The notes under the pieces are model-generated. The model was not told the origin of the DNA, ran no database searches, and saw only the letters and a list, made by a program, of their open reading frames with translations. Of a stretch of DNA of 64,000 bases, positions 42,801-50,797 are shown piece after piece. Both the position numbers and the translations under genes were made by a program. The stretch lies in assembly GCF_022698165.1 (NCBI RefSeq), contig NZ_JALDAY010000006.1, positions 310,001 to 374,000 of the forward strand, in the 5' to 3' direction. The DNA is from Streptomyces cylindrosporus (lineage in GTDB: Bacteria; Actinomycetota; Actinomycetes; Streptomycetales; Streptomycetaceae). The first letter of the stretch is position 1, and every line of letters begins with the position of its first letter.

Positions 42801-45800
42801 GCGTGGGCGGCCAGCCCGGCGATGCCCAGCGCGGGCTGCGCGGCCCGGGTGTCGGTGAGGGCGGCCCGGTGGCGGTCGCGGGTGGCGTCGTCGAAGGCGG
42901 CGGACGGGTACAGCACGTCGGCGTGCTCGCGGCCGAGCTGGAGATAGTGCTGCAGCTCGGGGAAGGCGAGGAAGACGTCGGCGAGCATTCCGGGGCGCTG
43001 ACTGCCCTGGCCCGGGAAGAGGAAGGCCACCTTTCCCACGGGCAGGGCGGGTTCGTCGCTCGTACTGTCCGCCTGTGCGGGCACGGCGCCACGGAACCGG
43101 TCCGCGGACGCGCCGGATTCTCGGTCCGCGAGATGGATGCCCGCCGCCGGGTCGTGCTCGCCCGCCAGCGCCCTGCGCAGTTGGGCGAGCAGGCCGTCCG
43201 GGCCGTCCACCGAGGTCGCCACCACCGCCACCTGGACCGGGCCCTGGCCGGCCTCGGCGCGGCGGGACGCGGTCAGGGCGAGGTCGCGCAGCCGCCAGGG
43301 GCGGGCGTCACCGGTGTCGGCGGCCGCCAGGAGGGCCTCGATCGCGCGGTGGGCCGTCGCCGTGTCCCGGCCGCGGAAGGTGAACAGCTCGGCGGGCCAG
43401 ACGTCGAAGCCGTGAGCCGACGGTACGGGATCGTCGTAAGCGCCCAGCACCACATGGAAGTTGGTGCCGCCGAAGCCGAACGCGCTCACCCCCGCGAACC
43501 GCCCGGCCACCGGGGCGGCCCAGGGCCGTGCCTCGGCGTGGAAGACGAAGGGGCTGCCGTCCTCCTGCCACGCCGGGTTGGGCCGGTCGATGTGCAGGGT
43601 GGGTGGCCTGACCCCGCTGTGCAGGGCGAGGAGGGTCTTGATCAGGCCCGCGAGTCCGGCGGCGCACTTGGTGTGCCCGATCTGCGACTTGACCGAGCCG
43701 AGCGTGCAAGCGCCCGGCTGTGCCCCGGCGTCAGTGAACACCTCGCTGAGGATGGTGAGTTCGGTGCGGTCGCCCACGACGGTTCCCGTGCCGTGCGCCT
43801 CGACGAGGCCGACGTCGGCGGGTGAGACGCCCGCGTTGCGGTACGCCCGTTGCAGCGCGGTTCGCTGGCCCTCGGGGCGGGGCGCGGTCAGGCCGAGCGA
43901 GCGGCCGTCGCTGGAGCTGCCGACTCCCTTGATCACGCCGTAGATACGGTCGCCGTCGCGTTCGGCGTCGGCCAGGCGCTTCAGTACGACGCAGGCGACG
44001 CCCTCGCCGAGCGCGATGCCGTCGGCCGAGCCGTCGAAGGCGCGGCAGCGTCCGGTCGGGGACAGGGCGTGCACGGAGGAGAAGAGGACGTAGTCGTTGA
44101 TGCCGTTGTGCAGGTCGGCGCCCCCGCACAGGACGACGTCGCTGGTGCCGCCGACGAGTTCCTTGCAGGCGACGTCGACGGCGGCGAGCGAGGAGGCGCA
44201 GGCCGCGTCGACGGTGTAGTTGGCGCCGCCGAGGTCGAGGCGGTTGGCGATGCGGCCCGAGATGACGTTGGAGAGCATGCCGGGGAAGGAGTCCTCGGTC
44301 AGGCGGGGCAGCTGCTGTGCGACGCCGTCCGGGAGCTGCCCGTAGTACGCGGGGAGGACGGCCCGCAGGGTGGTCGCGTTGGAGAGGTCGCTACCCGCCT
44401 CGGCGCCGAAGACCACGGAGGTGCGCGTACGGTCGAACTCCCGTCCCTGTTCGCCGTATCCGGCGTCGTCCAGGGCTCGCCTGGCGGCTTCCAGGGCGAG
44501 CAGCTGGACGGGTTCGATGCTGCCGATGGAGGCGGGCGGGATGCCGTAGCGCAGCGGGTCGAAGGGGATCCGCGGCAGGAAGCCGCCCCATTTCGAGACG
44601 GTGGCTCCGGTGCCGTCCTCGGACCAGTGCACGGCCGGGTCCCAGCGCTCGGGCGGCACCTCGCCGACGGCGTCGTGGCCGGCGAGGATGTTCGCCCAGT
44701 AGGTGGCGAGGTCGGGGGCGTCCGGGAACATGCAGGCCATGCCGACGACAGCGATGTCGAGCGGGGCGGGCGCCTCGGGGGCGGTCCGCGCGTCCTCGCC
44801 CAGGCGGGCGCGGACGGCGCGTGCCCGGGCGGTGAGCAAGTCGGCGGCTTGGTCGGTCACCGAGCGGTGGAGGGCGGTGAGGGTGGTGGTCGCCGAGCGG
44901 AGGACCGCCACCTCGCCGGCCATGAACAGGCCCTCGGCGAGGCTGCGTTCCTCGTCGACGGAGGTCAGGGTGCCGTCCGCGGCGCGCTCGACGCCCTTGC
45001 CGGCGATGCGCAGCCGGCCGACGTTGAGGCGTTCCAGCTCTTCCCAGATCTGCCGGTCGGGCACGCCCCGGGCGCGCAGTTCGGCCTCGAACTCCCGGTA
45101 GCCGTCGGTGAAGGGGCTCGGCACGCAGCGGGTGGCGTGTCCGGGTGCGGTCTCCAGCAGGGTGGTCGCCCGCGCCCGTACGGCCTGCTGCTGGAAGAGA
45201 GGCTGGATCGCCCCGCAGGTGACCGCTTCCTCGGTGAACAGGTAGGCGGTGCCCATGAGGACGCCCACGCGGGCGCCGCGCGCGGTCAGGGGTGCGGCGA
45301 GGGCCGCGACCATCGCGGCGGACCGCTCGTCGTGGACGCCGCCGGCGAAGAACACCTCGACGGCGGCCGCGGTCTCGTCATCCGTGCCGTCCAAGTAGTC
45401 TTCCAGTACGGCGAGTTGGGCTTCCCAGAGGGGGAAGCTCGCGCGCGGTCCGACGTGGCCGCCGCACTCGGAGCCCTCGAAGACGAACCGGCGTGCTCCG
45501 GCCTCCAGGAACTGCTTGAGCAGTCCGGGCGAGGGCACGTGCAGGAAGGCGCTGATGCCGGCCCGCTCCAGGGCCTCGGCCTGGGCCGGACGTCCGCCCG
45601 CGATGATCGCGTGCGTGGGCCGCAGTTCGCGCACGGCGTCCAGCTGGGCGTTCCTGACGTCCTCCGGCGCGAAGCCGAGGATGCCGACGCCCCAGGGCCG
45701 GCCGGCCAGGGCGGTGCGGGTTTCGGTGAGCATGGTGCGGGTTTGTTCGGGGCCGGCGACGGCGAGCGCGATGAAGGGCAGGGCGCCGTCCTCGGCGACG

Positions 45801-46786
45801 GCGGCGGCGAAGCGTGCCTGGTCGCTGACGCGGGTCATGGGGCCCTGGGCTACGGGGAGTCGGGTGCCGAGCGCTGCGCTGAGCGGGGAGCCGGGGCGGA
45901 GAGTCGCGGCGGGGGTGTCGTCGCGTACGGCGTCTCGTATGGCGTCGGTCAGGGCGCGAAGTGTTCGGGCGGTGGTGTGCCAGCGGGTGGCGAAGCGGGC
46001 GGCCAGGAAGCCGTCTTGGCCTACCGGGAGGGGCAGATCCGTGGTTTGGCGGCTGCGGGTTGTCGGGGGCTGGTCGCGCCCACGCGGCGGAGCCGCAAAT
46101 GTCACAGCCCCGCGCCCCTTAGGGCGTCGCAGTGCACGGTAGCCAGACACCACCGTCGTTTCCGAACCATCCATGGAGCGGAGAATGGTTGCCGTTGCCT
46201 CCGGTAGGCCTGACTCGGCCAGCAGGGCCAGCTGACTGTCCAGGACAACCCCGGCCGCGCCGCCCACCACCGCCGCTGCCGCAGTGTGCGGGCCGATGCC
46301 GCCGCACGCCCACACCGGGACGTCCACGGTGGGTTCGGCGAGGAGTTGCTGGAGCAGGACGTAGGTCGTGAGTTCGCCGATGCGGCCGCCGCTCTCGCTG
46401 CCCCGGGCGATCAGGCCGTGGGCTCCCGCGGCGATCGCCGCGAGTGCCTGGTCGAGGTCCGTGACCTCGACGAGCACCCGGTGGTCGGCGGCCGTGTCGT
46501 CGATACGCCAGGGGGCGTCGGCGCCGAGGATCACGGTGTGGGGGCCGCCGGGGACAGTGAGTTCGGCGGGCTCGGTCCGGCAGTGCGCGGTGATGCGCAC
46601 GCCGAAGCGGCCGGGTGTCCAGTGCCGGAGTCGTGCCAGCGCTTCTCTGGATGTCCGGTCGCCGGGACCCAGGTCGAGGACTCCGAGCCCGCCGGCCCGG
46701 GTGACGGCGGCGGCGAGCCCGGGGTCGGGCTCGCCGAAGGGGGTGATTCCGATGATCAGGTCTTCGGCGCACACGGCAGATGTCAT
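39833..46786 (-). CDS. PUFA-synthase-like polyketide synthase: tandem NPD-KS-AT-ACP-KR
   Basis: Multidomain synthase of 2317 residues. Residues 1-230 and about 300-610 are two nitronate-monooxygenase/FabK-like barrels, with GSESGGRIGE (129-138) and GSECGGHVGP (438-447). KS is at 674-1115 (Cys863, His998, His1038). AT is at 1250-1555 (Ser1345 in AGHSYGE). One ACP is at 1712-1790 (Ser1747 in DLSIDSIKRAE, the PfaA-type signature). KR is at 1855-2317 (LLVGGARGITAK; Tyr2231). Marine PfaA has four to nine ACPs and a separate enoyl reductase; here there is one ACP and the reductase-like domains are fused at the front. The ATG has GGAG six bases upstream. First gene of a six-gene operon. Related to the S. 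coelicolor locus I know as eicosapentaenoate-synthase-like (around SCO0126). Confidence 0.9.
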   Translation of the reverse strand: MTSAVCAEDLIIGITPFGEPDPGLAAAVTRAGGLGVLDLGPGDRTSREALARLRHWTPGRFGVRITAHCRTEPAELTVPGGPHTVILGADAPWRIDDTAADHRVLVEVTDLDQALAAIAAGAHGLIARGSESGGRIGELTTYVLLQQLLAEPTVDVPVWACGGIGPHTAAAAVVGGAAGVVLDSQLALLAESGLPEATATILRSMDGSETTVVSGYRALRRPKGRGAVTFAAPPRGRDQPPTTRSRQTTDLPLPVGQDGFLAARFATRWHTTARTLRALTDAIRDAVRDDTPAATLRPGSPLSAALGTRLPVAQGPMTRVSDQARFAAAVAEDGALPFIALAVAGPEQTRTMLTETRTALAGRPWGVGILGFAPEDVRNAQLDAVRELRPTHAIIAGGRPAQAEALERAGISAFLHVPSPGLLKQFLEAGARRFVFEGSECGGHVGPRASFPLWEAQLAVLEDYLDGTDDETAAAVEVFFAGGVHDERSAAMVAALAAPLTARGARVGVLMGTAYLFTEEAVTCGAIQPLFQQQAVRARATTLLETAPGHATRCVPSPFTDGYREFEAELRARGVPDRQIWEELERLNVGRLRIAGKGVERAADGTLTSVDEERSLAEGLFMAGEVAVLRSATTTLTALHRSVTDQAADLLTARARAVRARLGEDARTAPEAPAPLDIAVVGMACMFPDAPDLATYWANILAGHDAVGEVPPERWDPAVHWSEDGTGATVSKWGGFLPRIPFDPLRYGIPPASIGSIEPVQLLALEAARRALDDAGYGEQGREFDRTRTSVVFGAEAGSDLSNATTLRAVLPAYYGQLPDGVAQQLPRLTEDSFPGMLSNVISGRIANRLDLGGANYTVDAACASSLAAVDVACKELVGGTSDVVLCGGADLHNGINDYVLFSSVHALSPTGRCRAFDGSADGIALGEGVACVVLKRLADAERDGDRIYGVIKGVGSSSDGRSLGLTAPRPEGQRTALQRAYRNAGVSPADVGLVEAHGTGTVVGDRTELTILSEVFTDAGAQPGACTLGSVKSQIGHTKCAAGLAGLIKTLLALHSGVRPPTLHIDRPNPAWQEDGSPFVFHAEARPWAAPVAGRFAGVSAFGFGGTNFHVVLGAYDDPVPSAHGFDVWPAELFTFRGRDTATAHRAIEALLAAADTGDARPWRLRDLALTASRRAEAGQGPVQVAVVATSVDGPDGLLAQLRRALAGEHDPAAGIHLADRESGASADRFRGAVPAQADSTSDEPALPVGKVAFLFPGQGSQRPGMLADVFLAFPELQHYLQLGREHADVLYPSAAFDDATRDRHRAALTDTRAAQPALGIAGLAAHALLTAVGVRPDMAAGHSYGELVALCAAGAVGPEALLRLSGERAAAILASTGTDDPGTMAAVEAGAEDVERTLRERGAPASVVVANHNAPRQTVISGPTQAVTDTVRLLRDAGFGAKRIPVACAFHSPLVADAGARFAEALAQQTVHAPEFPVWSNRTAAVYGDDADAVRTELAAQIGAPVRFAEQIEAMYAAGARTFVEAGPGTVLTRLVSQILGDRPHRTIACEPHAGAGLRGWLDALARLAVTGVPVSTGRLFRGRDAVDASRAPAPVRPGWTVDGQLVRTAAGDFLPGALTPARRVVETTVTTNHPQGVPGTADRDALISEFLRTSREMVAAQRDVLLTYFGATPGTPPVAPAAPQPLPVAEVVMPQPELEAAAAVEAPATDLEQVVLEIISERTGYPVDMIEPDLDLEADLSIDSIKRAEIAGELAKRLGIGGADVTALDDMELEELARARTAASVTGWLAARLPAGDPAEEAREAPRPTSTTDDVTQHPAPVTGVAPKRLQLRPVRLQYQDGDGPADPTGALTGLRILLVGDGGDTAREALARLTAHGADAHHVTADDLLSETGTPVDAILYLDALSPAGLPVLPTAFPVLQAALRRTPGRLIAVRPSGAIRSAGLHGLFRTIAREYPETVARVVDLDDTSSRTVADALLAELLISGSDAPVVLRSASGRQGLELVETPLGPLATNGAGPAGDGAAEAAALGLDRDSVVLLVGGARGITAKVAASLAAASRCRIELLGRTPAPAGPEDPATADARTPAELRAALAAQGGLAPAEINRRAELLLAQREIAATVAELTALGSQVRYHAVDFRDPDAALQAVKETYAEYDRLDGVVYAAGVIEDRLIAEKSAESFERVYSTKTCGAETLLAALEGMPNGPAFTVLFGSISAVLGNRGQADYAAANDALETLGTAWAARTGRRVLTVHWGPWAPAEGHSGMVTPELGREYARRGIRLIDPDEGTAALLRELAWGEESAGAVVYTASGW

Positions 46787-47009
46787 GATTCTCCGAATGA
46801 ACGGTGAAACTGCGTGGTGGGGGGATTGAGCCCAAAGACAGCGAATTGAATCGCGAATGCGCGTCTCGTCCGTTTTCCGTGACGCGTCGCGAGCGGTTTT
46901 CGTGGGGAAACTGCTTGGAAACTAGACCCGCGGTAAGGCGGTGGTCAACACCGTATGTGATTCCTTTACTTGGCAGGCGGTTCCGCAACGCGCCGGAAAC
47001 ACAGGTGCT

Positions 47010-47038
47010 GTCAGGGAAAAGTCAGGGCCGCGTCAGGG
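47010..47038. repeat. three GTCAGGG heptamers at exact 11-bp period upstream of the synthase operon
   Basis: GTCAGGG at 47010-47016, 47021-47027 and 47032-47038, separated by AAAA and CCGC. Heptamers at 11-bp spacing are how SARP activators bind. The block is 224-252 bases before the first synthase gene and partly inside the 3' end of the KstD-like gene. No SARP gene is in the window, and I see no clear -10 element beside it. Confidence 0.45.
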
Positions 47039-48692
47039 ATGTGGCGTGATCAGCGGCGATATAGCCGAAAACCGCCGATGCGGCAATGCTGGCCCCGGCA
47101 CCCAGGTACTTTCGCCCCATTACGGACGCGGTGCAGTTGCCGGTTGCGTAGAGGCCCGCTATCGGCGCTCCTTCGGTGTCGAGGACGCGCGCGAATTCGT
47201 CGCAGAGAATTCCCCCGCTGGTTCCGATGTCGCCGGGATACAGGGCCACCGCATAGTAGGGCGACTTCGACACCAGACCGAGGCAGGGATTTGGGCTGTG
47301 GGTCACGTCGCCGTAATACTTCTCGTGGTCTCCTTCGCCCCGGTGGAAGTCCTCGTCGACGCCGGTCTCGGCAAAGCGGTTGAAGCGCTCGACCGTCTTG
47401 AGGAGGCCTCCGGCGTCGATGCCGCACCGGCGGGCGAGTTCTTCGAGGGTGTCGGCGCGTTTCATCGCGCCGCTGGTGATCCACTCCGTGGGTGTCCGGC
47501 CGGGCGGGGACATGCCGAACGGGTAGTGGCCGCGGTGCCGGGAGTCGACGACGAGCCAGGAGGGCACAGCGCCGCCGGACTCCAGCTCGTGCGCGTACAT
47601 CTGCTGGCCGGCCTCCTGGTAGGCGACCGCCTCGTTGAAGTAGCGCCGGCCCTGCGCGTCGACGACGATCGCGCCCGGCTTGCTGCGCTCGGACAGGCAC
47701 ATGGCGGGGGTGCCGTCGGGCATCATCCACGAGGGCATCCACCAGGCCTCGTCCAGCATGTCCGTGGCGGCACCCCGCGCCATGGCGATGCGGATCACCT
47801 CCCCGGTGTCGCCGGGGTTGGCCGAGGTCCAGGTGGCCGAGGTGGGCCGCCCTCCCCCGTACTCCTCGCGCATCTCCGCGTTGCGGGCGAAGCCGCCAGC
47901 GGCCAGCAGGACGCCGTCCCGGGTCCGGACCCGCACCTCACGGCCGTTCTGCCGCAGGGCCGCGCCGACGACCCGGCCGTCCTCCACGACGAGGTCGGCG
48001 AGCGCGGACTCCAGCCACACGTCGGCGCCCTGACGCAGCAGCACCTGGAGGAGGCGGGCGGTCAGGGCGGCCCCGTTGGTCACGAGCCGCCGGCGGCGGA
48101 TCCGGCCGAGGGCCGTACGCATCCCGACGCGGGCCAGGACCGCGAGCCCGATCCGGGTCCGCATCAGCATCATGGGGCCGGCCTCACCGGTGTAGACGGT
48201 GAGGCCGCCCGAGAATCCGAGGCGGATCCGGTCCCCCCACGGCCCGAGCCGGTTCTTGTCGAAGGCCTTCGCCTCGATCGACCTGCCGCGCGCCGAACCC
48301 CCCTCGCAGCCCCGCACGCCGGAGTAGTAGTCGCTGTAGCCCTCGCAGCGCCGGAACTCCACGCCCTCGGACTCCAGGAAGTCGACCATCTCGACACCGG
48401 CGCGGAGGTAGGCCCGCCGGCGGGCGTCGGACGAGGCCGGTCCCGCGTCGCCGACGACGGTCTCGAAGTAGCGCAGTGCCTCGTCGAACGAGTCGGAGAC
48501 GCCCTCGCGGCGCATGAGCGGGTTGTGGGGCAGCCACATGACGCCGCCCGACATACAGGTGGACCCGCCGAACCTGTCGGTCTTCTCCACGACGAGAACG
48601 TCCTTGCCGAGCGCGCGTGCCCGCACCGCTCCCACGACGCCCGCACCGCTGCCGACCACCAGGAAGTCCGTCACATGATCCCAGCCGGTCAA
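47022..48692 (-). CDS. KstD-like FAD-dependent dehydrogenase
   Basis: Flavoprotein of 556 residues in the 3-ketosteroid-delta1-dehydrogenase/fumarate reductase group. FAD-binding is by DFLVVGSGAGVVGAVRARA and VLVVEKTDRFGGSTCMSGG. The C-terminal substrate and FAD region has YYAVALYPGDIGTSGGI and ASVMGRKYLGAGASI, positions where KstD enzymes carry catalytic tyrosine and glycine. A steroid or similar cyclic ketone is therefore plausible but not proved. The TTG at 48692 is preferred because GGAGGAGG precedes it by eight bases; the GTG at 48710 lies inside that site. Downstream member of the TetR-reductase-KstD minus arm of the catabolic island; 126 bases separate it from the reductase. Confidence 0.8.
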   Translation of the reverse strand: MTGWDHVTDFLVVGSGAGVVGAVRARALGKDVLVVEKTDRFGGSTCMSGGVMWLPHNPLMRREGVSDSFDEALRYFETVVGDAGPASSDARRRAYLRAGVEMVDFLESEGVEFRRCEGYSDYYSGVRGCEGGSARGRSIEAKAFDKNRLGPWGDRIRLGFSGGLTVYTGEAGPMMLMRTRIGLAVLARVGMRTALGRIRRRRLVTNGAALTARLLQVLLRQGADVWLESALADLVVEDGRVVGAALRQNGREVRVRTRDGVLLAAGGFARNAEMREEYGGGRPTSATWTSANPGDTGEVIRIAMARGAATDMLDEAWWMPSWMMPDGTPAMCLSERSKPGAIVVDAQGRRYFNEAVAYQEAGQQMYAHELESGGAVPSWLVVDSRHRGHYPFGMSPPGRTPTEWITSGAMKRADTLEELARRCGIDAGGLLKTVERFNRFAETGVDEDFHRGEGDHEKYYGDVTHSPNPCLGLVSKSPYYAVALYPGDIGTSGGILCDEFARVLDTEGAPIAGLYATGNCTASVMGRKYLGAGASIAASAVFGYIAADHATSLTRP

Positions 48693-48818
48693 TGGACCTG
48701 CCTCCTCCACTCCTCGGATGCGGACAGGTGCGCCAACCGTAGGTGCGGGCGATCAGCGCACCGGCTTCGCGCTCCCGCTGAGTGGAACAGGCCGACCGAG
48801 TGGAACGGGGACCGACGT

Positions 48819-50000
48819 CTAGGGCCTCGCGACGTCCGTCCAGGGCGCCCGCGCCGCGATGTCCTGCCGCCATCGCAGGAGCGCCTTGGGCGGCATGCCG
48901 ACCGCGAGCGCGCCGACGAGCCGGTCGCCTCCCCGGTAGGCGGCCACGAACCGACGCTCCGTCAAGTCGCCTTCCACCACGGTGACTTCGTCGTAGCCGC
49001 GCAGCCATCCGTACGCCTGGACGCGCATGTCGTACTGGTCGGACCAGAAGTACGGCACCGGCGCGAACGGCTTGGAGCTCTCCGGCCGCAGCAGGTTGCG
49101 CGCGGCGGCCATGGCCTGCTCGGCGGCGTTGGTGCGGTGCTCGACGCGCATCGGGACGCCGAACAGGGGGTTGTGCCAGCGCGCGACGTCACCGGCCGCG
49201 TACACCTCCGGTGCGGCCCGGCAGTACTCGTCGCACACCACGCCGTCGGCCACGGTGAGCCCGCTGCCCGCCAGCCATTCGGTGTTCGGCCGGCAGCCGA
49301 CCGCGACGAGCACCGCGTCGCCGCGCACCGTCTCTCCGTCCGCCAACCGCACGCCGTCCGGGGCGACTTCGGTGACCGCGACGCCGCAGCGCAGGGTCAC
49401 TCCGTGGTCCAGGTGCGCCTGGGCCAGCACCTTCCCGACGGACTCCCCCACCGCGTGCGCCAGCGGGACGGGGGCGGGTTCGAGGAGGACCACCTCGCAG
49501 CCGCGGGAGCGGGCCACGGCGGCGGCCTCCGCACCGAGGAAGCCGGCCCCGACCACGATCAGCCGGCGCCCGGGCCGCAGTTCCTCGCGCAGCGCGAGGG
49601 CGTCGTCGAGGGTGCGCAGGACGTGGGCGCCGTGCCCGGGAAGGCGTCGGGGGCGTACTCCGGTGGCGACGACCAGTGCGTCGTACGGCAGTTGGGTCCC
49701 GTCGGTCAGGTGTACGGCACGGCCGGTCGCGTCCAGGCCGGTGGCCGGGGTGTGCGGGCGGAAGTCCAGGCCGAGTGCGTCGAGGGCGGTCGCGGAGCGC
49801 AGGGCGAGACGGTCGGCGGGCCACTGGCCGGTGAGGAGTTGCTTGGACAGGGGCGGGCGGTCGTACGGCGGACGGGACTCGTCGCCGAGGAGGGTGAGCG
49901 TGCCGTCGTACCCCTCGCGGCGCAGGGTCTCGACGGCGGTGAGGCCGGCGGCCGAGGCGCCCACGACCACGATCCGGTTCGGTTCAGCGCGCATGGGCAT
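48819..50000 (-). CDS. ferredoxin reductase-type FAD/NAD(P)H oxidoreductase
   Basis: Flavoprotein of 393 residues of the rubredoxin/putidaredoxin reductase type. FAD motif IVVVGASAAGLTAVETLRREGY opens the protein, the NAD(P)H motif LIVVGAGFLGAEAAAVARSRG lies near residue 150, and VYAAGDVARW closes the FAD site. A C-terminal reductase domain follows (PYFWSDQYDMRVQAYG). It would take electrons from NAD(P)H to the ferredoxin encoded 1.6 kb away, driving the P450. It lies 28 bases after the minus-strand TetR gene and is co-transcribed with it. The ATG at 50000 or 49994 could be used; both follow GAAGGCGGG. Confidence 0.9.
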   Translation of the reverse strand: MPMRAEPNRIVVVGASAAGLTAVETLRREGYDGTLTLLGDESRPPYDRPPLSKQLLTGQWPADRLALRSATALDALGLDFRPHTPATGLDATGRAVHLTDGTQLPYDALVVATGVRPRRLPGHGAHVLRTLDDALALREELRPGRRLIVVGAGFLGAEAAAVARSRGCEVVLLEPAPVPLAHAVGESVGKVLAQAHLDHGVTLRCGVAVTEVAPDGVRLADGETVRGDAVLVAVGCRPNTEWLAGSGLTVADGVVCDEYCRAAPEVYAAGDVARWHNPLFGVPMRVEHRTNAAEQAMAAARNLLRPESSKPFAPVPYFWSDQYDMRVQAYGWLRGYDEVTVVEGDLTERRFVAAYRGGDRLVGALAVGMPPKALLRWRQDIAARAPWTDVARP

Positions 50001-50028
50001 CCCGCCTTCTCGGTAGGGGAGTTGCCGG

Positions 50029-50682
50029 TCAGGGCTCGTGCGTCACCGGTGACTGCCACAGCGCGACGATCGCGTCGACGAGGCCGGTGGCGGCTTCGTG
50101 CCAGGTCGGGCGGAGCGGGCGGGCGCCGGCGGCGAGGGCCCGTTCCCGCTCGACGCACATCTGCACGATCAAGTGCCGTGTCATGACGGCACGTTCGGCC
50201 CGCACCCCCTCGGACAGGTCCGGCACACAGCGCGTCAGGCCTTCCTCCGCGGCCCGCAGGCCCGGGGAGACGGCGTAGAACTCCTCCTCCGCGACCGTGT
50301 AGAGGGCGGGGTCGGCGGAGACCTGGGCGATGAATCGGGCGTACCAGCTGGGGCAGCCGAGTTCCTCCTGGTGCTCGGTGACGGAGCGGACGGACAAGTC
50401 CACCCAGTCGCGCAGGTCCGCGGAGTCGCCGATGTCCTCCAGCATCCGCATGCGAAGGACCTCGATGCGTTCGGCGTGTCTGCGAATGAGGGCCCGCACC
50501 ACGTCCGCCTTGGTGCCGAAGTGGTAGACGACCGCGGTGTTGTTGCCCTGGCCTGCGGCCTCGCTGATCTGGCGGTTGCCGACCGCGTGCACCCCGTGCT
50601 CGGCGAACAGGCGCTCCGCCGCGTCCAGCAGTGCCTGCCGGGTCGCCCTGACCTGCTCGTCCCGCCTGGTGCCGCTCGCCAT
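50029..50682 (-). CDS. TetR-family regulator A of a divergent paralogous pair
   Basis: Regulator of 217 residues. The helix-turn-helix contains NRQISEAAGQGN, identical in the divergent neighbour at 50798, and the two proteins align over their full length (VRAERA..MTRH, WHEAATG.VDAIV). Such similarity points to a local gene duplication and shared DNA recognition. It is first in a minus-strand unit with the ferredoxin reductase and the KstD-like gene. Between the two regulators lies an inverted repeat that recurs before the ferredoxin gene. ATG 50682 is used; a GTG at 50688 is also in frame. Effector unknown. Confidence 0.9.
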   Translation of the reverse strand: MASGTRRDEQVRATRQALLDAAERLFAEHGVHAVGNRQISEAAGQGNNTAVVYHFGTKADVVRALIRRHAERIEVLRMRMLEDIGDSADLRDWVDLSVRSVTEHQEELGCPSWYARFIAQVSADPALYTVAEEEFYAVSPGLRAAEEGLTRCVPDLSEGVRAERAVMTRHLIVQMCVERERALAAGARPLRPTWHEAATGLVDAIVALWQSPVTHEP

Positions 50683-50735
50683 CCCCACCCCCGTGTGCGG
50701 TCCTCACCCCCGTGTGCCGTCGCGCCCCAAAACTT

Positions 50736-50753
50736 AAATCACCCGATTGATTT
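50736..50753. promoter_or_regulatory. candidate operator of the TetR pair, site 1
   Basis: AAATCACCCGATTGATTT has 6-base arms AAATCA/TGATTT and fits a 16-base near-palindrome AATCAAYCGRTTGATT. It lies centrally between the divergent TetR starts (50682 and 50798). Fifteen of 18 positions match the site at 51500-51517. Confidence 0.65.
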
Positions 50754-50797
50754 CTGTCCAGTGTGCGGCGGTGGACCCTCCCGGTACGGTGGTGGCC

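Noticed and set aside
37465..46207. Very long plus-strand open frames opposite the synthase genes
   Set aside because: They lie antisense to clear KS, AT, ACP and KR domains and have low-complexity translations.
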